Shown here: positions 11,125 to 23,018 of the stretch, one piece after another | Layout of the letters: every line of letters begins with the position of its first letter | How positions within the stretch are numbered: position 1 is the first letter of the stretch | DNA from: Episyrphus balteatus | Lineage: Eukaryota; Arthropoda; Insecta; Diptera; Syrphidae | Assembly: GCF_945859705.1 (NCBI RefSeq) | Contig: NC_079138.1 | Span: 3,596,001-3,660,000 of the forward strand | Reading direction: 5' to 3' | Length of the DNA: 64,000 nt | Translations under genes and position numbers: made by a program | Notes under the pieces: model-generated | Told to the model about the DNA's origin: nothing | Seen by the model: the letters and a program-made list of their open reading frames with translations, nothing else | Databases searched by the model: none

Positions 11125-11689
11125 GAATTGTTTATAACAATGTGTCCGCTTTTTGTTGATTATGCGTTGTTCAGTTCGTCCTTCTAGAATATCGGTGTTT
11201 TGCTGTCCAATTTCCAACTTCATTGAGTTCGTTCCACCAAGGTGGTTGTAATAACCTCAAATCAGCTCTTTTGACAATTTTTTTCATTTTAGGTATTCAT
11301 TCCAACCACATACAATTTGTGGTAAGTGAAAGCAAATTTCCGTTGCTAATGCACTATATAAAGTCGATTGAGTGTATTCTTTTTGCACTCTGACTTTTTA
11401 CACTTTGTCTTTTTACACTTTTACAATTGACACTTGACAGTTTTCGTTCCTTCAAAAAGAAAAAACAAGATTTTGACAGTTGTTTTTGAAATTTACACAA
11501 CATTGACTTACTTAATCGAAATTAATAACTATTTGCCTGATGCATTTTTATACTGAGTCTGGGGTTCGAAAGAATAAAAGAGAAAATGTTTTGGATTAAA
11601 TCCTGGAGGAAATAATTATTAAATGATAGAGATTGGAAGGAAGGAAAAAATGAAACAGTAAAATAAAAAAATTTTGGAGGCAATACAAG
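11125..11689. other. Spacer with TATA-like site, no gene seen
   Basis: Contains CTATATAAAGTCGATTGAGT at 11351-11370, partly shared with 24760-24775, followed by a degenerate repeat of 'ctttttacac' (about 11384-11425). No coding signal recognised. Confidence 0.45.
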
Positions 11690-12340
11690 ATGTATAATGT
11701 TCTAATGGACTGGAAATCATTATATAGGTATTACTTTTGTTTTTATCACAGTAATTGTCTTCACACGAAGACAACTAAGATATTTTATTAAATCCCAGTA
11801 TTTAAATCATATTTTTGTCAAATCTACATATAAACCAAACTTAAGACACCTCTTACGAACTGTCCGGACCTGTTTTCATCAGATTTCAGGCTGGTTTCCT
11901 TTTCCGGTATCAAAACAGTAAAATAAAATAATAATAAATTTTGATAGATTCTCGCTATAATGTTCTAATGAACTGCAACCAATATTATATGTTAGCTGTC
12001 CTGAATAGTCTTGATATACTTTGTGGATTAAACTCCTGAGCAATTCTTACTTTTATGTGAATATAGCTCAAATAGTCGGTATGAAATTTTCTAATCTTCC
12101 CCAAAGACAGTTTATTTATTTAATAATATTGATCTACCTGCGTGTGGATTTTCACTTATTGAATTAGAGTCAATATCAAATTCTTTGATGCACTACATAC
12201 TCTAGTAGTTTCTCCATCTTGAAGCATTTAATGGGCGATGTAATTGATCCTTATTAATGAGGTGCCCAAACACACTACTCATTTCCACTAATAATTTCTT
12301 TTTTATCACTCCTCGGAGGCCACTCGCCCACTTTTTGCAT
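11690..12340. repeat. Rearranged copy of the 1940-2330 module
   Basis: Shares the track 'tataatgttctaatgga', CTTCACACGAAGA and the later 'cactacata..ctagtagtttctccatcttgaag' track with 1950-2330 and 17410-17770, with extra or missing segments. Noncoding. Confidence 0.6.
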
Positions 12341-13140
12341 TTTTAATAAAATAATTGACTGGACTTTTCTACTTTTAGATCATATTTGAGCATCAGTAAG
12401 ATCTCCAGATCTTGGACGTCCTCTAAATACTATTGTCCTCCGTATTTTCATTATACTGTACTATAGGAAGAAATGAGAAAAACTCATATATCATATAATG
12501 TTTTAAAAATTATTAAATATATCACTTCCGAAAACAACTAAGCATTGTACAATTAGTATAAGTTTCTTCTCAATTCCTATCACCGTTCAAGCTACCATGA
12601 AAATCCATGGCAGAGTTTTTAATATAAAATCGTTTGAAATAATGAAATGCTATTCCAACAATACACTTTATACACTTAATACACTTTGACTTTTAAATGC
12701 AATTCATATTGCTTAAGAAGAAGGCGTGTTATAACATTTTTGAAAAATTTACTTGACAAATTTACTTTACATACAAAAGTATGTATCCAATAAAATATTT
12801 GAGCATCAGCAAGATTACCTGATTTTGGATGTCCTCTAAATACTTTAGTCCTAGGTGATTGCTGCGGCTTCACCTCCTTTTTTTTTGAATCCGCTAAAAT
12901 TTTGATGGAAGAATCCTTCACCAACATATAAGAAATGTTTTATCGCTATTGCATTTTCTTATTGTTTTAACATCAGGAAGGAAACCTTATTATAAAATGC
13001 CTAATTTGTCTCCATTTATATTTGAAATGGTATTTATAATAATTTATTCACTATTTCATTGTTTTACACACAACTTTTTTACGATTCTGGTGGATTTTTG
13101 TAAGTTCACTAAGAAAACATAAACAAATTTTAAAAAAATT
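12341..13140 (-). pseudogene. Decayed relative of the MRG15-bearing module
   Basis: Two flanks match those of the chromo-barrel ORF at 26502-26849. The track 'cttccgaaaacaactaagca' (about 12525-12570) corresponds to 26473-26512, and 'ggaaaccttattataaaatg' (about 12978-13020) corresponds to 26878-26925. Between them the minus strand (12676-12927) has an 83-codon frame with KKKEVKPQQSPRTKVF and FRGHPKSGNLADAQ, in place of the barrel. KKEVKPQQS may correspond to QKEVSKQHS of the MRG15-like ORF. A repeated 'tttgagcatca...' piece at 12387 and 12799 shows internal duplication. No function is assigned. Confidence 0.4.
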
Positions 13141-13371
13141 GTTTGATATCCATTTTTAACAACCATCTTATTCTCAATTCACTGTACCAACAAAAAATTC
13201 TTTCCTATCTTTCTATTCCTTCTTTAAAAGACCTTAGGTCTTACAGGCATAAAGTTAAAATTATTATTTATATTATATGAAAAAAATAAAATAAATAAAG
13301 GTGATACCTTACCGCAAACTTGATTAACTGCTTCTGGTATATGACATCGGAACACATGACATTGGAACAAT

Positions 13372-13505
13372 ATTGTTGAGATCCATAGAATCTCGATTGA
13401 AAACTGTTTCCAATCCTTCCGTGACATTATGGACGCCCTTAACCTGGGTGACCATGCCTCCGGTGTTCCACGTTCCAAGTTTAGTTGGACTTGGATTTAT
13501 TGTTT
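13372..13505 (+). pseudogene. Second copy of the coding-like fragment at 9450
   Basis: Reads EIHRISIENCFQSFRDIM, then DALNLGDHASGVPRSKFSW; a close match to 9450-9600. The minus strand is open too (13224-13478). Unknown protein. Confidence 0.3.
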
Positions 13506-13618
13506 TGAATAATTTTTATGCACTCACTTCACAACACCCATCAAACTGCATGGGTTTTCACTTTGGATTTCAACCAATTTGTTTCCAAGATCAGTTAAAT
13601 ATAAACATTATTCTTTAC

Positions 13619-13975
13619 AAAAAATATTTTTGTATTATGAGATCTTCATAAACTGTACCGTCTTTTTCTGTCCTATGATTTGAACAAACAAATTTCTGGA
13701 ATTTTTCCACATTAATCCTGTACTCGTAAAAATTGGATTTTTTTCCTTTTCGATGTCCTCATGTATCTTCTAGAACATTTTTGATTCCTCTTCTTTTTCA
13801 TTAGGAAGATTTTTGTTTTCTCCCAACCAAACTTTGTGATTATGAATATAATCTTGTTCTAATTCAATCCAATCGTCCAACCAAGAAATTTTGAACTTGT
13901 AGCTGTTTTCTGTGATTGTGCTTTAGGTTTTTCGCTTGAAAGCTGACTTCACCCAAATTCACAATGTGAATAGCA
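13619..13975 (-). pseudogene. Module D with decayed chromo-barrel fragment
   Basis: On the minus strand one frame (about 13960 down to 13773) reads STITENSYKFKISWLDDWI, then ELEQDYIHNHKVWLGEN. At both DNA and protein level this parallels the MRG15-like ORF at 26502-26849, where STITKDKQVKYYIHYAGW is followed by WDGWVPENRVL. The shared DNA includes the ATTGTGC and TTCGCTT words in the same order. Stops and a frame change are present, so it is a pseudogene fragment. A second long copy is at 24968-25330. Homology was judged by eye. Confidence 0.4.
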
Positions 13976-14323
13976 CTTATTGCTCTTCTTTTCTTTTTTA
14001 TTCATATATTTCACAGTAATAATTCTTTTTTTTAGCGTTTCATGTTATTTGCTTAACCCATTTCCGGCTAACGTTGCGTTTTTCATGTTTGAAGACTTCT
14101 GGAACATAACTGATTATATTTTTAAATAAACTAAAAAATCATTTGGAATGATAGTCAAATTATTTAATCGACTTGTTTTTGGATTTTTTTGTAAAAAGTT
14201 TTTTTTTCGAGCTTTTTTGGTGCTATGAAAATTCGAGTTTTTGTAAATGTTGAGATAAAATTTTTGAACTTTTGAAAAATATAATCAAAATTATAATTTT
14301 TCTAAATTTTTGAAATAATTTTT
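13976..14323. other. AT-rich spacer, no gene seen
   Basis: T-rich and A-rich low-complexity DNA leading into the left arm of the piggyBac palindrome. Confidence 0.5.
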
Positions 14324-14464
14324 TTTTACATGGAGTATGAATAAATTTTATTTGCGTATTTTTATGAAGAAATTAACCAAATAAAGATACACTGGGTAAT
14401 GAAGGATTGTTAAAAATAAAATAAAAAAATTTGTAATAAGTTATACATTATATTTGGCAATTTT

Positions 14465-14927
14465 ATGCTTTCAAAGATAGGGATTTTGTGCGGTATTCAT
14501 CAACGTATTTTTGATATAACATCTCTTGCAGGAAAAGCAGTTTGGCTAGAACACTTACAACGTCAAAATGGAGCACTTCATTGGGATTTCCTTCCGTTTC
14601 CACCCATCGTTATGATGTTTTCACGAATTGAATTTGGCATTGGAATGTTGACAAGTTTTCCCTATATTCGATCAAACCGTTTTGCCTGATATATTGGTGG
14701 ATCCATCAAATGATTTGATAAGACTGTTACAATTGTTGTGCCAACGAACAGGTGCAATTTCATTTTCGGTATCGAATGCAAGATCAATGAAACCATCACT
14801 TTTTCTCATTTGTTTGAGTTCGGTCAACTCTGATTTACCACTTCTATTCTCACGAACTATGAAGGTTAATACAACACAAGAGTTGGTTTTTTGCTCTGCA
14901 AAGAATAAATCAAATTGTGAGACTTAA
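14465..14927 (-). pseudogene. piggyBac-like transposase fragment (minus-strand half)
   Basis: Read on the minus strand, frames contain SCVVLTFIVRENRSGKSEL, then IAPVRWHNNCNSLI, then after a frame change NIPMPNSIRENIITMGG. These correspond to family blocks in PGBD/piggyBac transposases: a '..VRD/NR' block, a 'VRW.DN..V' block, and 'P..I..YN..MGG', the last normally followed by VD with the third catalytic Asp. The sequence breaks right after MGG, so that Asp is missing. Dead, rearranged copy. Confidence 0.5.
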
Positions 14928-14929
14928 AA

Positions 14930-15232
14930 AAAATTGTCCATTGTTGGCTGCTGCTGATTTTGTTTATCGATTTTTGAAAGGAATCAATTCAGAGAAGTTA
15001 TGACAAGGTAATTGCACTACGATAAGAATTGAATGAAGTAGTCACTTTTATCATTTTTTTGACAACATCAAACACACTGTCATCAAAAGGATGTCGCAAG
15101 TGTTCCAGAAAATACGTTTTTTCCTGCAAGAAATGTAATATCTCGATTCATATACAAAATGCTTCGATGAGTACACAAAAAATCTTTCTTAGTAAGCATA
15201 AAAATCAAAATATAATGTATAACTTATTATAA
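14930..15232 (+). pseudogene. piggyBac-like transposase C-terminus (plus-strand half)
   Basis: The plus strand ends in SSKGCRKCSRKYVFSCKKCN followed by ISIHIQNA, a Cys-rich tail of the CxxC...CxxC...H type found at the C-terminus of piggyBac/PGBD transposases. It is preceded by a hydrophobic stretch interrupted by stops. The inverted counterpart of this tail lies at about 14473-14570, with its Cys pattern partly lost (RCKCSSQTAF). Confidence 0.5.
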
Positions 15233-15340
15233 ATTTTGTTATTTTATTTTCAACAACCTTTTATTACCCAGTGTATCTTTATTTAGTTCATTTCTTCATA
15301 AAAATACTCAAATAAAATTTATTCATACTCCATGTAAAAA

Positions 15341-15422
15341 CCTTTGCGCAGTGATTAATGCGATGGGCTATGACGCTAGAGGTCTGGGTTCGATTCCTAG
15401 CCTCCAGCACTTTTTTTTTTTC
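15341..15422 (+). repeat. tRNA-like SINE unit
   Basis: Box-A-like TTGCGCAGTGATTAATGCG, box B GGTTCGATTCC at 15387-15397, T-run from 15411. It abuts the right arm of the piggyBac palindrome exactly, so the palindrome or the SINE inserted next to the other. Confidence 0.55.
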
Positions 15423-16319
15423 TCTACAAGTACATACTGCCTTTTGCGAGAAATTAAAAGGCTTTCAAGATGATCCCACCAAAATAGGAACATTTCTTTG
15501 AAATCTTCCATAATTTTGGCTATGTATGGCAAATGCATTTCAATACTATGATACTATATAAGAGGAAGTTTTTATCCTTGAGCGAATACAGCTTTGATGC
15601 ACTTCATTACTTCAACTATACACAACATAGTAGGACCAATTTTTTTATATGGCAATATTTTTGTCCCGAATTCAAAGAATTTCTGTAATTGTGCATATTA
15701 GACATTGCACAGCCTGACGAGACGCTTATTAATGAGGTGCACCAAACACACTCATTTTCACTAATTATTTTTTCTTTTAAAAAAATCACTTTAGTATTAT
15801 TTATTTATTTTTTATTTTCACTCACTGGTTAAAGTTTATTATCACTCCTCGGCGGTGAGAGGAGGTTTTTTTTTGTTTTTTTAACAGCGTTGAACGCTGT
15901 TAATTTTTTTATGTTATATTTCTTAAATATAAGAAAAATAGCATAAATTCAAAGTCCATTTAGAGTCTAATATTACATTCATACAAACATAGTATGAATA
16001 CAAAAATACATATAAGAAAAATAACATTAATCTTTACAAAAATATTTTTGTATTATGAGATCTTCATAAACTGTACCGTCCTTCATAAACTGTACCGTCT
16101 TTTTCTGTCCTTGATTTAAACAAACAAATTTCTGGAATTTTTCCACATTAATCCTGTACTCGTAAAAATTCGATTTTTTCCTTTTCGATATCCTGCATAA
16201 TAGCACTTTTGCCAGCACTACCAATTAATTTTCAGTTCACACGAAACAAATATACAAAACGAATGAATACACTAGCGATCTAGTGAAAACGGACGTTAAA
16301 AGTCTATCTTCATTCCTAA

Positions 16320-16530
16320 GAAGCCCCGAGTGGTTCAGCTAGTGAGTTCCAACTTGCTAGTCTTTTGTGGTATCACAATGGATCCATAAGGGTCTAAGTT
16401 TGTCGGGTAATTTGCCTGAAAACCACTGCTACCTAACCTAAGTGGATTATTCCGTCTGTTTTGGAATACCTGTTTGGGATTTCCCTCCTCTAGAGGTCTG
16501 GGTTCGATTCCTAGCCTCCACCACTTACAC
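16320..16530 (+). repeat. tRNA-like SINE unit, second head type
   Basis: Near-identical partner of 860-1075; box B GGTTCGATTCC at 16501-16511. Confidence 0.45.
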
Positions 16531-17829
16531 ATTGTATTCTTCTTGACATGTACTGCCTCTTGCGAGGTTTTTAAGAATATTAAGACTCAAAGGTTAATTG
16601 TATTAGGTCCTTTTCATTCATTGAAATTAAATTTGTACACATGGGAATTTTGGTCTGGATATTTTATCACTAAGCCTTGCACCTTCACAAACTTTTTATT
16701 TCATTTAATAAATTTTTGTTGTTCTTCACTGGTAATAATTACCCTTCACTGGATTAACTCGTAATAAGATAGATTTATAGGTTAGGTGCGGTGAAAATAA
16801 GAAAATATAGAAATAAGAGAGCATGTGGATGGAAAATTCACTGCCTGAAAGTTTTGGGAGTTCGTCATATTCCTTTAGGAAATGATATAAAAGCATCAAT
16901 GGTTTTTGACTTTTCGAATTACTTTTATCGTCATATTATTATTATTTTCTAACCAACAAAATATTTTAAAAATTGTAGTTTTCAATCCGGAACACACTAT
17001 CACTAAAGAATTTAAAAAGCTAATAGACTTAAAAGTCCGGGTGGGTTCATAGTTCATTAATAGTTTTAGGTTCTTCAGCTTTTTAATGACTGACGGAATC
17101 ATGACGTTTCACTGATACTTTGTATAAACCTTCGTTTACTGATTGTACAGCGATGCTATTTCGGTTGAGGTTTCCGAAAATGATCCCAATCTGCCTAAGA
17201 TTTTGTAAAAAATCTCATTATTTACAACTTTTGTTGACACTGTTTTTTTTTTTTGAATAAAACTCACCTTTTATGAAAAATAGGCATATTTTTGCCAAAT
17301 CTATAAAATAAAATAAACATCTTTAAGGAATTTGCCGGACCTGCTTTCACCAGATTTCAAGCAAGGTTCGGTTTCCGGTATAAAACAGTAAAATAAAAAA
17401 TGACCCCCAGTTATAATGTTCTAATGGACTGCAAACAATATTATTTGCTGCTATTATTGTTATGATGGTTATTGTCAGTTGTTGTCTTCACACGAAGAAG
17501 CTGTCCTAAATAGTTTTGATATACTTTGTCGCTTGAGAATCGCCTGATAAATTCTTACATTTATGTGAATATAGCTCAAATAGTCAGTATGAAATTTTCT
17601 AATCTTCCCCAAAGACAGTTTATTCATTTAATAATATTGATCTACCTGCGTGTGGATTTTCACTCATTAAATTAGAGTCAATATTAAATTCTTTGGTGCA
17701 CTACATATTCTAGTAGTTTCTCCATCTTGAAGCAGGATTCTGAAGCAGTTTAATGGGGTGCCCAAGCACACTTTTCATTTCCACTAGTTATTTCTTTATT
17801 TCAAATCACTTTATTTATTTTTTTGTTTG
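16531..17829. other. AT-rich spacer of duplication copy 2, no gene seen
   Basis: Aligns with 1076-2351 with scattered substitutions and small indels; no conserved open frame. Confidence 0.6.
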
Positions 17830-19177
17830 CTCACTTAAATATTTGCATGAGAGAACCTTGACTCAGTCGGTGGAATGTGCATGTGGAGATCGAGATGAGA
17901 GGGAGGATTGGAGGCATGTGCTCCGCGAGCTTCCGCGATATACCCACTTCAGGAATCTCACTGCAATGGGTGTAGAGCGGGTAGATGACGCTTGGGACTT
18001 TAGTCGAGTTCTCCTAACAAGAGAAAAGGCTAGAAGTCTAGCCATCTTCGCTGAACGGGTTTCCAAGATTCGTTAGCATTTTGTTCTTGTTTTTATGTAC
18101 TACTTTGCAACAAGGGGTTCTTCCATTGCGGGTTCTTGTTGGCAGGACTTGACTGCTTGTTTACATGAAGTCAAGAATAATCGCCCGGAATCTGCACGGA
18201 ACTAGTTGGTCTGCGACTGTGCATGTCTGAAGTCTCTGGGTGCTTTGGCAGGTTAGATTATTAATTCGCAATCCCCAAATCCTACAGCGGGTGAAAAAGC
18301 CTGTTGTGGGATTACCCTAACGTGTTTTCTTGTCCATAGTGATGGCGCCTTTTGGCTTGAGTTTTTACTTTGGTCTAATGGGCTGGATCTGTGGATATGC
18401 AGGAGAAGATGTGGGGAGTGGGATGCCTAATTTCAGGTTATGTTTAATTTTTCGCAACTCCTTGAGGCTATAGTTGGTAGATGATTGGGTGGGACTGTGG
18501 CCTTGTTGGTCTCATTCTGACTCTCTTGCTGCCTGCTATGGGATCACCCCAAAGTGTTTGACTGCTGTGGTGATGGTGCCCTTTGTCCTAGGTGTTGCAC
18601 TTAGTGGCATTGGGACTGGAGTCATGGCAGTGGATTATGTGGGGATTGGGGTGCCTGCTCTTTGTGTCTAATGGGGCTTTGGGAGTGCAGAGTGACTTGC
18701 AGTTTCGGCGCGAACTAACCGGTTGCAAGTTGTAGCTATGTGTGTGTCCTTGCAGAAGTTGTTGGCTGTCTGGGGCTCCTTGGCGAGGATGAGAGCATGT
18801 GACATGTACTCGCTCTCTTCATTTGGGTGTCCTCTGGTGGTTGTTCGTGGATGTTTTTTATATAGTCGTGCCTCGGTTTGAGCTCTATGGGGTTTCAAGG
18901 TGTTCTCGCTGTTTTTTTTTTTTTTATAATTATTTTTAATTTTCTCACTTAAAGAGTTTGGACTGTCCATAATATTATTATCAAGTAACACTTTGCGATC
19001 AAGGTGTTTTGTACTTATTTTAAATTTTTCAATTTTGTTTTATTGAATAATTGACAATTTATTTACAACTGACTTAAGCTGAACTTATTTCTAGTGAAAT
19101 AAATTGATTGATATAAAATATGTTGGCACGGGGCCTAACCTTTTACAATGAATAAAAAATAAAAAATAAATAAATAT
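17830..19177 (+). mobile_element. 5'-truncated non-LTR retrotransposon, copy 2
   Basis: Same structure as 2352-3699: ORF2 C-terminal fragment (17831-18076, CxC...WRHVL then ELPRY), GC-richer 3' UTR, AATAAA-rich tail near 19150-19177. The same truncation point and same Leu-for-Cys change as copy 1 show it was duplicated with its surroundings rather than inserted independently. Confidence 0.65.
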
Positions 19178-19443
19178 AGTAGGTACATGAATAGGCTTAA
19201 TTTTACAAGTCTACTGACTACGTTATCCTCGGGGTGTTCCGTCCCGGTTGCCATTGCCAGTTGTGGTATTGATTATGATGGGTTGGGTGGTATGGCATTT
19301 AGCCGCGGTATTAGGCCGACTGCGTATCGGCGTAAGAGTAAATGTGAGCGTACAGCATTTTCTCGCACTCACTTGCAAGAGGCTGGTCTGACGTCAGCAT
19401 ACTATATAAGAGGAAGTTTTTATCCTTGAGCGAATCCAGCTCT
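19178..19443 (+). promoter_or_regulatory. CRE plus TATA promoter-like module, copy 2
   Basis: TGACGTCA at 19389-19396 and TATATAAG at 19403-19410; identical to 3700-3965 as far as I can see. Confidence 0.4.
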
Positions 19444-22400
19444 GATGCACTTCATAGGATGTTGATGGTGTATGAATTAATATTCGTTTGACAACGGCAG
19501 GACTGACTTGTCGGTAAGCATAAGCTCCACAAGCACCACAATAGCTATGTGTGTGCAAGGTGTCTTTTTTTTAACTATTCTTGTTTTGTAGGACGAAAAC
19601 ACCCAAATCTTTGTTCAATTCATTTGACTTGTGCAAAGGTGTTCTTGTCTTCTGTCCTTTTTCTTTCATAAAAAAAACTAATCACTACGCTTGATTTTGC
19701 ACATAAATGCAAAACATTGTAACTATGAAGATTGTTCCTACCCGAATCTTCTTCTGGGGATATAATCACAATTCCTCACTCATAATATTAAAAATATTCC
19801 TAAGATACCTTCTTTCATGTAACTTTCTTCCTCTCAATTGGTTAAAATATAAGATAATTCTTTTTCCGAAAAAGGACATTTAATAGTAAATTTAATTTTA
19901 TGTTTGTCTTGTTTTTATCCTCGTTCTGCGCTTTTTTCTATCCTTTATTGAATTGAATATTTATTAAATGGTATTAATTCAAAAAATATTAAAGAAAAAA
20001 GAATAAAAATAATTGAAATCAACGAGGGTCATCATGTCCTCTATTCCAGTTCTTTTTTATAATAATAAATAATTAATAATAATAAATAATAAAAATATAA
20101 AATGGAGTTTTCTCCACACGAAGAAGCTGTCCTCAATTGTTTTGATATACTTTGTGGATTAAGCGCCTGAGCAATTCTTACTTATGCGAATATAGCTCAA
20201 GTAGTCCGTATGAAATTTTTTCTTTACATAGTTCAATTAATGGCCAAGTCTATGGTATAAGTCATTACTTCGACTAAACACAACATAGTAGAACCCATTT
20301 TTTTAAATGGCAATATTGTCCTCCTAAATTCAAAGGGGTTGTGTAATTGTGCATATTAGACATTGCACAGCCTGACGAAACACCGCTGCTAATTATATTT
20401 TTTTAAATAAATCACTTTAAAGAACATTCCTCGCCTAAATAAAATATTCTCTAAATCCTATTGTCCTCCGTATTTTCATTATACTGTATTATAGGACGAA
20501 TTTTGAGTTTCCATGTGGATTGACTCTCTAAAGGATAATTTCCAATGTTCTTCTGTTAGAATTTCCATTTCCACCTTTCAGTATGTTTATTTTAAAATAA
20601 TTTTGTACTAATTTTCGCTTTTTTGTTTATGAATAACAGAGTTTTTTTTATTTAACGTTTTAAAATGAGTTAAAAGAGTTAAAAGACATATAAACTTAAG
20701 GTTAAAGTATTATTTCTACAGCACATGTACACTTTCACACAGCTCTTAGTTATTATTTATTATTATTATTTTTATTATTATTATGTTAAACTACAAATAC
20801 CCTTTATATCCATTATTATTGTTTTATAAGCATAATAAAAATTAATTCACTTAAAATAAAAAAAAAAAAATTGAAAGTTTTTTGTTATGTTTGAATCATA
20901 GCTACGATAGATTTCATAACTAGGTTATAATTTGGTTCCTTCTGGTTTATAATTTTATATTCACACTTGGATTTTAGTCATCACATTTTTTTATTTTTAT
21001 TTTTGTTAAATGTTAATGTTTTTTCTTGTCACTTTGGTGGGGGAAATACAACATTAATTTTTTATGCACTTTATAAATTTTATGATTTTCTATACCCTGA
21101 AAAAGTCTTATAATGGATTTTGGGGGATATTTGTCAATTTAACTTAACTATCCTTAAAACGGCCATGGTATGTGGGTTGAAGCAGATTGTAGTGCTTCTG
21201 CAATTCTTAGCTTAGATTCCACTCTCGGTCTTGTTTAGTTCGTCAGTCAGACATTTGACTGTTTTCCTTCCCTTTACATTCTTTTGCCTAGATCTCTTTA
21301 CTCCTGTCATATAAATACGACGCATATCGATAAAAATACACTAAAATTATACCGTTTCAATGATGCTATGGATTCTGAACAGTGAACATTACTCGTAGCA
21401 TCTTGGATCCAAACATTCGAAAATGTCCGAAATAGATCTGTATGGAACAGTTAATTCCTATTCAGGTCTACATTTAAGCATTTTTAATGTTTTTAACTAT
21501 TTTTCTTTCTTAAATTAAATTTAAAATTATTATTACTTTCATAAAAAAAAAAAAAAATTACAACGTACATTATGTATAATTGTATTTCGATGAGATTTTC
21601 CATTCTATTTATTTGTTTGATAATTCCTAGAAAAATGATATACACTTACACTTTTGCATGAAATGCAACACTTTTATCATCTCCACTGATTCTATGGATT
21701 GAGATCCATAGAATCTCGATTGGAAAATGTTTATTATCCTTCCGTGAAAATATGGACGCCCTTAAAATGGGAGACCTGCATGCAACGTTCCAAGCTTATT
21801 TAGGCTTGGGATTTATTCATGATCTGATCTTTACCACTGAGGAAGCCTTTATTGTTATTTGTATCGGAATCGCTGGTAAAAAATGTATCCAGAGAGAATT
21901 CTAAATATTTTTAAACTTTCATTTTCTACAGATGCCATAATGTGTTTTTGGTGAATTCCGATTTCCATTGTACGCATCATTTGATGGAAGCTAAGTTAGC
22001 TTTCTTTCTATGTGGGTTGAAGCGGATTTTAATGCTTCTGCAAAGCTAAGATTAGATCACAATATCATTTGGTCCTCCAGCACACTAGTTTTAATTTTCA
22101 AGAGTTTATTTTAAACCCCCAATTCAACCTCGAATGTTTCGACTCTTCTGGCAGTTAGTATATCGGGGAATCATTGTTTTTCTTTCGTTAAACGCAAAAT
22201 ATTCACATCGCAAACAAAAATTTATGGATTTATGTGTTTTTTCTTCAAAGTGTTTTAAATATTCAGAATGTTAATTAAAATTAATTCATACAAAAGTGAA
22301 CCCCAAAAATTTTACCAACCACCAAAAAAAAATATAGAATGCATGACTAAGTTACTCGAACTTCAAGTTTCTTAAAATTCTTAAACTTATTAAAAATATA

Positions 22401-23018
22401 TAAAATTCTTCCTTTAAAAGCAAGAAAACAACATCTTCTGAGCTTCAAAAAAAGTGGTAAACAATCTGATTTCTTTTATTAGGATGCATTTTTAGAAAAA
22501 AAAAATAATATTTCTAAGTCAGAGCCGTTTTTGCAAAAAATAATTTTTTTATAAATATTTTTTCATTTTATCATGCAAATACAATATTTGAAAGTGAAAG
22601 TGATTTCACTCAGAAATTCTCCTCATTTTTATTTTTTCACAATTTCAATCGAAAATACACATAACATCATAAAAATTCTTGTTATTCTTTTGTAAATGAA
22701 AAGGTTCGTTCTTTGTGATTCTCATCATTTCAAGGGACTCTATTTTGTATAGGAAATTACATTTTCCATTCATTTTTTTAAAATAATTTAAATAAAAGGA
22801 TTGAAAATTTATTGGTTTAAAGATAAATCCAAATTTTCAAGACACTAGACAAAATTGATCCGCCCCCTTCGGGTACGGGGTGGAAGAATATACCCGAGGT
22901 AGGCATGCCTGTCGTAGGAGGCGACTAAAATGCTTCTTTTTTTTCGTTTATGTTTTTCACATTTAATTTTGTTTTTTTTTTTTTTTTTCCTTTGAACACT
23001 CTTATTGATAATAAATCT
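19444..23018. other. Near-identical duplicated spacer, no gene seen
   Basis: Letter-for-letter close to 3966-7540, including the structured leader motif at 22859-22933 (CCTTCGGG 22866-22873). No complete gene. Confidence 0.6.

Larger units (their letters stand above)
14324..15340. mobile_element. Palindromic piggyBac remnant
   Basis: About 145 bp or more at 14324-14570 is repeated in inverted orientation at about 15090-15340. Inside the left arm sits TTAA (14373-14376) followed by CCAAATAAAGATACACTGGG, which resembles the canonical piggyBac end (TTAA, CC..., AAAGATA). The right arm has the same sequence with the TTAA mutated. Both arms also contain the inverted C-terminal coding end of the transposase. 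The shared arms run beyond the TIR into flanking DNA, so this is a fold-back duplication of one element end rather than ordinary TIRs. Confidence 0.65.
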
